Source: an uncultured Clostridia bacterium
GTDB taxonomy: Bacteria > Bacillota > Clostridia > RUG12999
Assembly: GCA_946555455.1 (NCBI GenBank)
Contig: CAMNSU010000006.1
Span: 1-64,000, forward strand
Reading direction: 5' to 3'
Length of the DNA: 64,000 nucleotides
The notes beneath the pieces were generated by a model, which did no database searches, had not been told where the DNA came from, and saw nothing but the letters and a program-made list of their open reading frames with translations. The position numbers were made by a program, and so were the translations under genes. Positions 25,265 to 33,767 of the stretch are shown piece after piece. Positions within the stretch are counted from its first letter, which is position 1, and each line of letters starts with the position of its first letter.

Positions 25265-26755
25265 TTAGCGTTTATATCTTGCATAGGCTTCATTGTAAAT
25301 TTCCAGCACACGTTCTATGCCAAGTTCCTGTAACCGCTGCCGGTAAGTTTCAAATTCCTCCAATGAGTTGGTACCGATAATAAAACGGTCAATCATCTCA
25401 TCTTTATAAATACGGATATCTCCCAAAAGCTGCGCCAGTTCCTGACTTTCCTCTTTTGTGAATTTCAGCCGCGGAAACGACGGCAAAATGATGGGGTTAT
25501 AAAGTTCCCTTGCCTGCTGCGCCACCGGCGAAAGCAACTGCTGTTCATAGCCTTTGTCCTGCAAAAGCGGCCAGTCCATTGCAATACCGTTTTGCCAAAG
25601 GGCAATTTGCGGCGCCGCACTCGTATTGTTTAGCACTTTATCCGTATATTTGGGCTGCCCGTTTTCCATTTTGTAGTGCTCGTCTTCCAGTCCGAAATTC
25701 AGCAAACGCGTTCCCTCGTCGCTATAGATGTAGTCGTATAGCCGGATGATTTTCTGAATTTGCTTGGAATTTTTGTTCACTGCCGCCGCACCGCTGCCGC
25801 GGACAGTTGGCATTTGGTAATGTGTTTTGGGGTTCCCGTCCGCTGAAGGCGGTAAAAATGCCCGAAATTCCGCCTCCGGCATTTGGGTATTATAGAAATC
25901 AATCCGCGATACCCAATCGAACAAAACACCCGCTTTGTTTTCCGTCACTTTGGACTGCCAGCTTTTCGCGTCCGCCGCAATATATTCCGGGTCTATCAAC
26001 TGCTGTTGATACAGCCGGCGGATAAAATCCAGTGCGTCTTTCATGCGCGGGTCTGCCGCGCCATAGACAATTTTTTCATTTTCCACAAAAAACTCTTCCT
26101 CAATGCCAAACGGTTCCAAAAACTGCATGAGTCCGTTCTTTCGATACCGCGTCACAAACGGAATCTCATCCTTTTCGCCGTTGCCGTTGGGGTCGCCGTC
26201 CCGCATTGCCACCAGCATTCCGTAAAAATCGTCCAGTGTTTGCGGCGCCGAAAGCCCCAGCTTTTCCATCCAGTCGCTCCGTGCAAAATATACCTGGGAT
26301 ACGCGCTCCGAAGCAATCATCGGCATAGCATAAATCTGACCGTCCAGCATGGCGAGTTCTTTGTTTGTCTCGCTGTCGTCCACCAAATATTTTTTTAAGT
26401 TAGGTGTTTTTTCTCCAATGTAAGGCGTAAGCGGTACAAATGCCGTGTAATTTGCGTGAATCTGATCCAGATTATAAATAAATATATCCGGTCCATCTTG
26501 TGACGCCAAATAGGATTTGAATTTTTGCGGCGCTTCTGTTTTGGAATAAACCTCTAATTCTATGGATACATTACAGCGTTTTTCCAGTTCCCGCACCACC
26601 GCCATATCGGAGGAAATGGGTGCTTCTTCCCGCTGTTCCATAAAAATACGGATAGGCTGTGCGGAAGAAACTGCTGCGCGCTGCAGTCCGCACCCTCCCA
26701 GCACCAAAGAACAGCCAACCGCTGCTAAAATCCATGTGGCAATTTGTTTTTTCAT
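25265..26755 (-). CDS. Extracellular sugar-binding lipoprotein, first gene of the import operon
   Basis: This 496-residue lipoprotein has the lipobox LGGC with Cys22. It is a close paralogue of the protein encoded at 20125-21651: both carry the DGDPNGNGEKDE loop, DPRMKD, WVSRIDFxN and YKDEMxDxFIxGT. The start at 26755 lies downstream of a good promoter. It is 15 bases upstream of the second lipoprotein gene. The duplication probably arose inside the locus and allows different ligands or affinities. Confidence 0.88.
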   Translation of the reverse strand: MKKQIATWILAAVGCSLVLGGCGLQRAAVSSAQPIRIFMEQREEAPISSDMAVVRELEKRCNVSIELEVYSKTEAPQKFKSYLASQDGPDIFIYNLDQIHANYTAFVPLTPYIGEKTPNLKKYLVDDSETNKELAMLDGQIYAMPMIASERVSQVYFARSDWMEKLGLSAPQTLDDFYGMLVAMRDGDPNGNGEKDEIPFVTRYRKNGLMQFLEPFGIEEEFFVENEKIVYGAADPRMKDALDFIRRLYQQQLIDPEYIAADAKSWQSKVTENKAGVLFDWVSRIDFYNTQMPEAEFRAFLPPSADGNPKTHYQMPTVRGSGAAAVNKNSKQIQKIIRLYDYIYSDEGTRLLNFGLEDEHYKMENGQPKYTDKVLNNTSAAPQIALWQNGIAMDWPLLQDKGYEQQLLSPVAQQARELYNPIILPSFPRLKFTKEESQELAQLLGDIRIYKDEMIDRFIIGTNSLEEFETYRQRLQELGIERVLEIYNEAYARYKR

Positions 26756-26782
26756 ATGTCAACACCGTCCCTTACGAATTTT

Positions 26783-26810
26783 ATTATATCAGATGATTTG
26801 CGCAGTGCAA
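26783..26810 (-). promoter_or_regulatory. Promoter of the sugar import operon
   Basis: Minus-strand TTGCAC (26810-26805), 16-bp spacer, TATAAT (26788-26783), 28 bp upstream of the ATG. Confidence 0.6.
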
Positions 26811-26923
26811 TAGATTTGCCCGAACAGGTATCAAATGGTATGCAAAGGTAAAAAAAAGTTTATCTGTTTTTCGTGGTATCATCGGTTTTTCACCGATTCC
26901 ACCATTTTTGACATGCCCTGCTT

Positions 26924-26978
26924 GAAAAAACGAAAACTGCCCGGCCGCTCGGAATTATCTCCAGGTTGCAAGGCAGTT
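26924..26978 (-). terminator. Terminator after the AraC regulator gene
   Basis: On the minus strand AACTGCC pairs with GGCAGTT around a long loop and is followed by TTCGTTTTTT. Confidence 0.65.
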
Positions 26979-26993
26979 CTGTCTGTTCTTTTT

Positions 26994-29285
26994 TTATAAT
27001 TCTTTATATTTTCCGGGCGTCATACCGATATACTTACGAAACACGCGGATGAACACCGTGCTGCTGTTAAATCCCACTTGGTCGGCAATTTTGTCCACAC
27101 TCAAATTGGTCGCGTCCAGCAGTTCTTTGGCTTTGGCAATTCTGGTTTTGTTAATCATCACCAAAATTCCCTCTCCGGTTTGTTCTTTATATGCCCGCGA
27201 TAAATATGCCGTGGAAAAATAAAGCTGTTCCGCAATGTTGGACACTGACAAATCCTTGTCCATGTAGTGTGCTTCAATATATTCGTTCACGCTGGACGCC
27301 ACTTTAGAGCGGCTGTCCGTCTGTTCCGGCACAAACTGTCCACATATCAATTCAATCAGCTGCAACAGATTCTTTTTGATGGACGCCATATCATTGGTGT
27401 TGAGAATGGAACCAAATAACTCCAATTCCGACATTTCCTCAACGCTTCTGTTGCCGTCCAACGTTTTGACAATGGTACTCAGGATATCGTGAATAAACAA
27501 CTTCGCCATAGACGCCGGCAAAGGGGCGCGTTCAATGTTGTTGCGCAGCAAATCCAGCACAATTTTTTCCGCGTCCTCTGCCTGCCCCCGCTTGATGGCG
27601 TTCATCAGCTTTTGCTCCACATCAAACGGATAGTCAAAACTGCTTTTATCAAAAGAAATATCCTGCACATTCATGGGGTCATAACGCTGCGTCAACAGTT
27701 TATATTCCAAAATTTCCAGCGCCTCCCGATAGGCAACCGGCAGCGTATCCAGTCCGGTATGCAGTCCGCTGGCGGCGCATACAACGTCAATTTCCAGTTC
27801 CTCCGCCAATGTTTTCAGCGTCACGCCTGCAATGCGTTCCAGCACCTGCCGCGCTTCTTCCGGCGGCGACGCTTGCTTCAAATTCACCACCAGCACGCGC
27901 AGGTCATCCGCTTCCACCAGATAGGCAGGATTGTCGCCCGCCAGTTCGCTGGTGACGTTTTGCAAAATGAACGTCAAAATATCAGCCTTGCGCTGTTCGG
28001 ACAACTCTTTTTCATCACTGAAAAATGCCTCACAAGATTGAATATAAAAGACCTCCACTGCGAATTGGTCACCCGCAAGCTGCAAATCCAGCGGCTCCAA
28101 ACTTTCCTGCAATACATTATCCGCCACTTTCCCTTTCAGCAGCCGGAGCAGAAAATCCTGCCGCAGCGCCGCTTTTTGCCGCTGCAATTCGTCCGCTTCC
28201 TGCCGTCCCAAAAAGGTGGCGCTGTCCACCATGGACTGAATCAAGCTAAATTCATCCGTATCCTTGTCTCTGTCCGCACTGACGCCAATTTTCTGGGAAA
28301 CCGCGCTGATTACCCGCTCAATCGCCGTGCGGTTGCGGCGAATGGAATAGATAATAATAAACCCGCCCGCTGTCAGAACCACCGTCGTAATGGCAATCGT
28401 TGTTGCGACAACCACAAGCGATTCCGGCGAAATAGACACTTTCTTTCCTAATAATATATATTGAAACTTTTCGTCTGCACTATGTTGCGCGCGCTGCACA
28501 TAAGTTTCTCCCGCCATGCGGCAGGTTTGCTCTCTGCCGCTCTGCGCCGTTTCAGCCTTCGGCCATTTTTCCTTGTCCAGCCCTGCCGGCGCACAAAACA
28601 CATTTCCATATTGGTCGGCAATCATAAATTTGCTGTCCGCTGTTTCTTCCGGCAGCAAACGGCGCAGCGTTGCTTCATTGACCAAAATAACCACTTTCCC
28701 CATGCTGACTTGGCTGTCCAGCACCGGTATATTTTGTATATACGCAATGGACGTGCCGCCCTGTTTCATGGGCACCGGTTCATAGAACATACTTTCGCCG
28801 CCGCGTCCCATCAGCGATTCCCACTTTTGCTGCGTAATATCATAATAGGGGTGCAAAATTTTAAAGGCTTTTTCTTTTTCATAAAAGGAGGTCGCTGTGA
28901 TACAAATTTCCGGCTGGCTGAGATAGATATAGAATCCATCCAAGTAATCTGCGGATTGGGAAATCATCCGCATTTTTTCCATCACCTGTTTCACTCTGTC
29001 ATTATAGCTGCGCGCTGTGTCCCTATTTAAATAGGAAAGGGAAATCACTTCTTCGTCCAGCGCAATTTGCGTTGCCAAATAGGATATTTCGCTGAACGTC
29101 TTATCCATAGACCGCGCCACATTCGTCAGCATTTCTGTTTGACGGCGGTCTGCTTCCTTGTCCATGATGTGAACCGACTGGAAAATAACCACCAAATTCG
29201 CCAATATGGGCAGCAGTAGTACCACCACATAGGTAATCGTCAGCGTCATCACCACGCTTTTGGATTTCCATAAACTTTTTTTCAT
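26994..29285 (-). CDS. Membrane-bound AraC-family regulator with extracellular sensor domain
   Basis: The protein has 763 residues from the ATG at 29285 (GGAGGG eight bases upstream). Membrane helices at ~10-35 and ~293-316 bracket an extracellular, Cache-like sensor. A cytoplasmic linker follows, and the C-terminal ~100 residues form a double helix-turn-helix of the AraC type (VSNIAEQLYFSTAYLSRAYK, then VDKIADQVGFNSSTVFIRVF). This single-protein sensor-regulator is common next to Lpl-type import loci in Bacillota. It is divergent from the exported GH-A hydrolase gene and next to the import operon, so it probably activates both in response to oligosaccharide. Confidence 0.9.
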   Translation of the reverse strand: MKKSLWKSKSVVMTLTITYVVVLLLPILANLVVIFQSVHIMDKEADRRQTEMLTNVARSMDKTFSEISYLATQIALDEEVISLSYLNRDTARSYNDRVKQVMEKMRMISQSADYLDGFYIYLSQPEICITATSFYEKEKAFKILHPYYDITQQKWESLMGRGGESMFYEPVPMKQGGTSIAYIQNIPVLDSQVSMGKVVILVNEATLRRLLPEETADSKFMIADQYGNVFCAPAGLDKEKWPKAETAQSGREQTCRMAGETYVQRAQHSADEKFQYILLGKKVSISPESLVVVATTIAITTVVLTAGGFIIIYSIRRNRTAIERVISAVSQKIGVSADRDKDTDEFSLIQSMVDSATFLGRQEADELQRQKAALRQDFLLRLLKGKVADNVLQESLEPLDLQLAGDQFAVEVFYIQSCEAFFSDEKELSEQRKADILTFILQNVTSELAGDNPAYLVEADDLRVLVVNLKQASPPEEARQVLERIAGVTLKTLAEELEIDVVCAASGLHTGLDTLPVAYREALEILEYKLLTQRYDPMNVQDISFDKSSFDYPFDVEQKLMNAIKRGQAEDAEKIVLDLLRNNIERAPLPASMAKLFIHDILSTIVKTLDGNRSVEEMSELELFGSILNTNDMASIKKNLLQLIELICGQFVPEQTDSRSKVASSVNEYIEAHYMDKDLSVSNIAEQLYFSTAYLSRAYKEQTGEGILVMINKTRIAKAKELLDATNLSVDKIADQVGFNSSTVFIRVFRKYIGMTPGKYKEL

Positions 29286-29350
29286 GCTGTGCCGCCCTCC
29301 AATTTTTATCACACCGTATTATCCATCAAATGATACTTTATGTTACTTCC

Positions 29351-29380
29351 ATTATAGCGGAAAAAACCGCATAAAGTCAA
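29351..29380 (-). promoter_or_regulatory. Promoter of the AraC regulator gene
   Basis: Minus-strand TTGACT (29380-29375), 18-bp spacer, TATAAT (29356-29351). Confidence 0.7.
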
Positions 29381-29431
29381 GCATTACGGCGAAAAAGTAG
29401 ATTACGGTCTATGAAGAGAAATTATTGTCTA

Positions 29432-29460
29432 TTGATTTTCCGTCCGAAATCCAATATACT
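29432..29460 (+). promoter_or_regulatory. Promoter of the exported GH-A hydrolase gene
   Basis: TTGATT (29432-29437), 17-bp spacer, TATACT (29455-29460). It is back to back with the regulator promoter, only ~50 bp apart. Confidence 0.7.
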
Positions 29461-29497
29461 GGAGATAGCAAGAAAGATACAAAAGGAGGCAACTCAA

Positions 29498-32400
29498 ATG
29501 AAACAGTTCAAAGCGCTGAAAATTACGCTGGTGCTCTGTATGTTGTGTTCCATATTTCTACCTGCTGCGGCAGTGGATATGGATATTCTTGTCAAGTCTG
29601 ACGGCAACCTCATTGCGCTGGATCAGGCGCCCTTTTTCAAAAACTATCGGGTCATGGTGCCCGCTGTCCAGTTTTTGAATGGTCTGGGCGCGGAAGTCAC
29701 TATCACGGACGAAAAACTCACCACCACCAAAAACGGTCGCAGCGTGGAACTCTATTGGAACCGCGGAGAAGCGGTCGTGAACGGTGCGGCTGCATGGACG
29801 GACGCAGCGCCCTATAGACAGGGCGATCTGGCAGTGATTCCGGCGGCGATTACCGCGCGTGGTCTGGGCTACAACGTCACCTTCAACGACATTACCTACA
29901 TATTACATGTAGATTCACCCGGCTATGTATCGCCCTCCGGCGGCACACTGTCGCCCTCCGGAACCGGTCCTGCTGCAACAGCAGCGCCTTCCGGCACAGT
30001 TGCTACTCCGCCGCCCTTTACGCCAAGCGGCCCTGAACGGTTTGAAACCGCCGCCTGCACAGGCGACGCGTTTGTCCGCGGCGGCTCTGACAACGAAAAC
30101 GCAAACAAGGGAACGGAAAAACGGCTGGAATTTAAAGCGACCAGCGATGCAGGATATGCGCGGCGTATCTATTTGCAGTTCGATGTATCCAAATTCACCG
30201 ACCCGCTGGTGACAAATGCCAAAGTACGGTTCTATACCGTCAACATTGAAAAAGAAAACGGCAAAGCAACTGTTGTGGCACATGCCGTGGATAGCAATTG
30301 GAAAGAATCGGAAATTACCTTTAAAAACGCGCCGGCAAAGGGTGCGCAAATCGGTCAGGTGACGGTTGACAAAAACAATTCTTGGTTTGAACTGGACATT
30401 TCCGACTATGTGCGCAGCAAACTGTCCGCCGGTGAAAAAATCATCAGCGTTTGTCTGGACGGTATTGCAAAAGAAAACTTCCGTTTGGATTTTGACAGCC
30501 GCGAAGGAAGCAACAAACCGGAATTGAAACTCAAATATGGCGGCACGTTCGACGTTGTGGAAGCGGTTCCCACCGCAACACCTATGGTGCTGGCAGTAGA
30601 CCCGGTGGCAAATGCCAAAGCAATGATGCTGTCCTCCAAAGCGGTCGTTACCAAGGAAACCGCGTCCAGCGAACCTGTTCTGCTGGAAAACGGCGACATG
30701 GTGCTCTATCCGTCTGAGGATACCTATGCGCGCGGCGGCGGCAGTGCAAAACAGAATTTTGCAAACGATTCCGTCATTGGTATCAAAGGTGCGCCGGATT
30801 CCGACCCTGATACCAAACGTAAGGCATATGTGAAATTCGACCTTTCTGCCGCACCGGAAAGCGCTTATAAAAACGTTGTGCTGCGTTTATACTGCACCAT
30901 GCTGCAAGACAACAAGGCACAGACCGTATCTGCGCTAAAAATGGATAACGGCTGGAATGAAAAAGACGTCACATGGGAAAAACAGCCCTCTGTCGGCGCA
31001 AAAGTTGCTGACGCCGCCATTTCTAAAGTGGGACAATGGGTGGAAATGGATATCACCAGCTATGTCAACGAACAATTGAAGAGCGGCAAAACCGTTTCCC
31101 TGTCCTTGCAGGACGTTTCAAACCAAAACCTGCGTCTGGAATTTTCCAGTTCCGCCGGTACCAACAAACCGCAGCTTTTGCTCTCCAAAAACGGCTATAC
31201 CATTGCGCAGGAGAAAGACGACGGTTATAAATATGTGATGGTGGACGTCAACAGCAATCCGAGCAACAAATCTTCTAAATATAATCCGACCAAAACGCGC
31301 GTTATCAGTTCGCTGCCCGGTTTCAAAACGGGAAACAAAATTTCGCTCAGCAAATACGGCGGACGGACGGATAAAAAGCAGGAAGCGACCGGCTTCTTCT
31401 ACACCAAGAAGGTCGGCGACCGCTGGTATATGATTGACCCCGAAGGTTATGAATATATCAACATTGGCATGGTTGCCGTTTCTCCCTATGGAACGCCGAA
31501 CGAGAAAAAGGCAATGGAAGCCAAATACGGCACGGAAACCAATTGGGTGAACACAGTGACAAAAGATTTGATTGATTTGGGCTTTAACGGTGCGGGCGCG
31601 TGGTCTAAGGACGACCTGCTGAAACAGTCCACTACCAAAATGCCTTATACATCATTGTATTACTTTGTCACAGGATACGGCGACAGCATTGGCACAACCG
31701 CACAGCAGTCCGGTCACAAAGGTTTTGAAGGCGATGCGATTCCGGTCTTTGACCCTGATTTCGTCACATTCGCGGACGAATTGGCGAAAAAATCCTGTAC
31801 GCCGCTGAAAGACGACCCGTATTTCATGGGCTATTTCACCGACAACGAACTGCCCTGTTCCAGCAAAATGCTCGACCAGTATTTGCAGCTTGACAACACC
31901 AATCCGCAATTGATTTATTCCTATACCACCGCATGGGAGTGGCTGAAAGCGCGGCACGGCGCGAATGCGTCTTTGAGCGACGTCACGGCAAACGACCGTG
32001 AAGACTGGCGCGATTTCGTCTATGACCGGTATTTCAGCGTTGTCTCCGCGGCAATCAAGAAATATGACCCCAATCACATGATTTTGGGCTGCCGCTACTA
32101 TTCCGACGGACGTACCAGTCCGGGAATGCACCGCGCGGCAGGACGGTATTGCGACGCGGTATCCATGAACTACTACAGCCATTGGTCGCCCGATTTGAGC
32201 AACATGGCGCAATGGGAGGAATGGTCCGGCAAACCGATTCTGATTACCGAATGGTATGTCAAAGGCGCCGATTCCGGCATGGGTAACACCTCCGGCGCAG
32301 GCTGGCTGGTGAAAACGCAAAAAGACCGCGGTCTGTTCTACCAGAACTTCACCATTGGTCTGCTGGAATCCAAGTCCTGCGTGGGCTGGCACTGGTTTAA

Positions 32401-32566
32401 ATACCGCGACAACGACCCGACTTCTCCCGCTTCCGACCCGTCCAACACCGATTCCAACAAAGGTATCATCAGCGGGAAATATGAATATTATAAAGATTTG
32501 ACCTCACAAATGAAAACCATGAATCAGGAGGTCTACAATATCGCAGATTATTTCGACGCAAAATAA
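29498..32566 (+). CDS. Exported clan GH-A glycoside hydrolase (agarase-like) with stalk and two DNRLRE-type modules
   Basis: The protein has 1022 residues from the ATG at 29498 (AAGGAGG upstream). A signal peptide (~1-25) is followed by a copper amine oxidase N-type stalk (~28-138), a Pro/Ser/Thr linker (~140-178) and two DNRLRE-like beta modules (~180-350 and ~395-565; each with a VRFYT or LRLYC strand and a WxExxxTxxxxP block). The catalytic part (~600-1022) has WYMIDPEGYEYINIGM and LGFNGAGAW, as in GH50/agarase-like barrels. Likely catalytic residues are E784 in YFTDNELP (acid/base) and E918 in ILITEWYVKG (nucleophile). The substrate is unknown; agarase similarity is at fold level only. 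Probable first step of polymer breakdown outside the cell. Confidence 0.8.
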   Translation: MKQFKALKITLVLCMLCSIFLPAAAVDMDILVKSDGNLIALDQAPFFKNYRVMVPAVQFLNGLGAEVTITDEKLTTTKNGRSVELYWNRGEAVVNGAAAWTDAAPYRQGDLAVIPAAITARGLGYNVTFNDITYILHVDSPGYVSPSGGTLSPSGTGPAATAAPSGTVATPPPFTPSGPERFETAACTGDAFVRGGSDNENANKGTEKRLEFKATSDAGYARRIYLQFDVSKFTDPLVTNAKVRFYTVNIEKENGKATVVAHAVDSNWKESEITFKNAPAKGAQIGQVTVDKNNSWFELDISDYVRSKLSAGEKIISVCLDGIAKENFRLDFDSREGSNKPELKLKYGGTFDVVEAVPTATPMVLAVDPVANAKAMMLSSKAVVTKETASSEPVLLENGDMVLYPSEDTYARGGGSAKQNFANDSVIGIKGAPDSDPDTKRKAYVKFDLSAAPESAYKNVVLRLYCTMLQDNKAQTVSALKMDNGWNEKDVTWEKQPSVGAKVADAAISKVGQWVEMDITSYVNEQLKSGKTVSLSLQDVSNQNLRLEFSSSAGTNKPQLLLSKNGYTIAQEKDDGYKYVMVDVNSNPSNKSSKYNPTKTRVISSLPGFKTGNKISLSKYGGRTDKKQEATGFFYTKKVGDRWYMIDPEGYEYINIGMVAVSPYGTPNEKKAMEAKYGTETNWVNTVTKDLIDLGFNGAGAWSKDDLLKQSTTKMPYTSLYYFVTGYGDSIGTTAQQSGHKGFEGDAIPVFDPDFVTFADELAKKSCTPLKDDPYFMGYFTDNELPCSSKMLDQYLQLDNTNPQLIYSYTTAWEWLKARHGANASLSDVTANDREDWRDFVYDRYFSVVSAAIKKYDPNHMILGCRYYSDGRTSPGMHRAAGRYCDAVSMNYYSHWSPDLSNMAQWEEWSGKPILITEWYVKGADSGMGNTSGAGWLVKTQKDRGLFYQNFTIGLLESKSCVGWHWFKYRDNDPTSPASDPSNTDSNKGIISGKYEYYKDLTSQMKTMNQEVYNIADYFDAK

Positions 32567-32620
32567 TTCGCAATTTCTTGTACCCTGCGCCACGACCTGC
32601 AAGGGGTACCTCATTCAAAC

Positions 32621-32664
32621 AAAAAGCCCTGCTCGTGTTTTTACTGCACCGGCAGGGCTTTTTC
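32621..32664 (+). terminator. Terminator after the GH-A hydrolase gene
   Basis: AAAAAGCCCTGC pairs with GCAGGGCTTTTT across an 18-base loop. The stretch 32665-32799 that follows holds nothing I can recognise. Confidence 0.85.
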
Positions 32665-32799
32665 TATCTGTGAAATGAACCGCGTCCAAATTATTTTTAT
32701 CGCGCTTTTCCCATGGATTGCCGCCGCAGTTTCGCGGTTTGCAGCAGAATAGTCTCTTTTGTTCGCTGCCACGTGTGCCGGCGGTTCTGTCTCACTGAA

Positions 32800-33267
32800 T
32801 CACTTGTCCCATGTGCCGATATGAATCACAGTCACAGCGCGGCGGCGGGCATAGGAAACCGTTTGATATGCGCCGCTTTGCGGGCGGCAGATATAGGCGA
32901 GCAGAAAATCCGCTTGGTCTACCATCCAGCGGTTCCGGCGGCGAATTGCGTCTTTATAATGCACGCCGGGAAGCGGATAGATAATGTCGTCATACATGGC
33001 GCGGAAATAGCTTTCGTTTTGCTGAAAATCTTTTGTGATATACGGAATGACCCATTCCAGACGGATATATGGGAACTCCCGCCGCAGCGTGCGCACTTTG
33101 CTTTCGCACAGCGCGTCAAAGCCACCCATGCCGCCTGATAAAAAGCATGTTACGCCCTCCCGCTGCACCAGCCGCCGCAATTCCAGATAGACCGCGCCGC
33201 CTAAATCTCCGCTGCCGAACACGTCCCGATGCCCCGCAAACGTACATATCTTTTCTGTCAATTTCAT
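32800..33267 (-). CDS. SLOG-superfamily (YpsA/DUF1273-like) protein
   Basis: This 155-residue protein begins ICTFAGHRD and contains FLSGGMGGFDALCE (43-56), the glycine-rich nucleotide-binding loop of SLOG proteins. It ends with the VDQADFLLAYI and GAYQTVSYARRR elements typical of the YpsA/DUF1273 group. SLOG proteins bind nucleotides or related ligands and often act as sensors. AAAGGAGCG precedes the ATG. It is divergent from a small XRE regulator, and one of two identical 14-bp sites covers its -35 region, so the XRE protein probably represses it. Confidence 0.82.
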   Translation of the reverse strand: MKLTEKICTFAGHRDVFGSGDLGGAVYLELRRLVQREGVTCFLSGGMGGFDALCESKVRTLRREFPYIRLEWVIPYITKDFQQNESYFRAMYDDIIYPLPGVHYKDAIRRRNRWMVDQADFLLAYICRPQSGAYQTVSYARRRAVTVIHIGTWDK

Positions 33268-33294
33268 CGCTCCTTTTAGTTACTTTTTATATTT

Positions 33295-33323
33295 ATTATA
33301 CCACCACCTCACGTATTAGTCTA
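33295..33323 (-). promoter_or_regulatory. Extended -10 promoter of the SLOG gene, overlapped by an operator
   Basis: Minus-strand TGGTATAAT (33303-33295) is an extended -10. A weak -35, TAGACT (33323-33318), lies 17 bp upstream inside the repeat at 33313-33326. Confidence 0.6.
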
Positions 33324-33355
33324 TACCTTTTCGTTAATAATGTATTAGTCTATAC
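33313..33355. promoter_or_regulatory. Duplicated 14-bp operator GTATTAGTCTATAC
   Basis: Identical copies at 33313-33326 and 33342-33355 have GTAT/ATAC palindromic ends and are spaced 29 bp, near three helical turns. The first covers the SLOG -35; the second lies 28 bp before the XRE start codon. Probable autoregulatory sites for the XRE protein. Confidence 0.65.
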
Positions 33356-33383
33356 ATAAATACATTATTTGAGGGTGTTATTT

Positions 33384-33632
33384 ATGATTAAATTGAACGT
33401 TTTGAAATTGCTGGAACAAACAGGGCAAACTCCTTATGGACTTTTTAAACAGATGGGTATGAGTTATACTAATTTTACTAAAATGATTCAAAACGAAACA
33501 AAATCGATTTCGTACAAAAATATTGAAGCGCTCTGTACTATTTTTCAGTGTACACCAAATGAACTTCTTGAATATTATGATGATAAAACAGGTGAAGTCT
33601 TGTCCTTTGAAGAAGCATTCCGTAAAAAATAA
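33384..33632 (+). CDS. Small XRE/Cro-type regulator
   Basis: The protein has 82 residues from the ATG at 33384 (GAGGGTG upstream). It is a single helix-turn-helix domain of the compact Cro type: LKLLEQTGQTPYGLFKQMGM, then NFTKMIQNETKSISYKNIE, ending with CTPNELLEYY. A short acidic-basic tail follows. Base composition is more AT-rich than neighbours, which hints at transfer. It is divergent from the SLOG gene with shared duplicated operators, so it likely represses itself and the SLOG gene. Confidence 0.85.
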   Translation: MIKLNVLKLLEQTGQTPYGLFKQMGMSYTNFTKMIQNETKSISYKNIEALCTIFQCTPNELLEYYDDKTGEVLSFEEAFRKK

Positions 33633-33707
33633 ATCGTCAAATATTCTCATCCTATGACAATCTGATTACAAAGCTCTTACTCTTTTATGTCGATTTATGT
33701 ACAAGCC

Positions 33708-33736
33708 TTGTGCTCTGTCGGATTTTGTTCTATAAT
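33708..33736 (+). promoter_or_regulatory. Promoter of the M23-like gene
   Basis: TTGTGC (33708-33713), 17-bp spacer, TATAAT (33731-33736). Confidence 0.65.
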
Positions 33737-33767
33737 GAAACCACGACTGACAAAAGGAGGGATGCCC

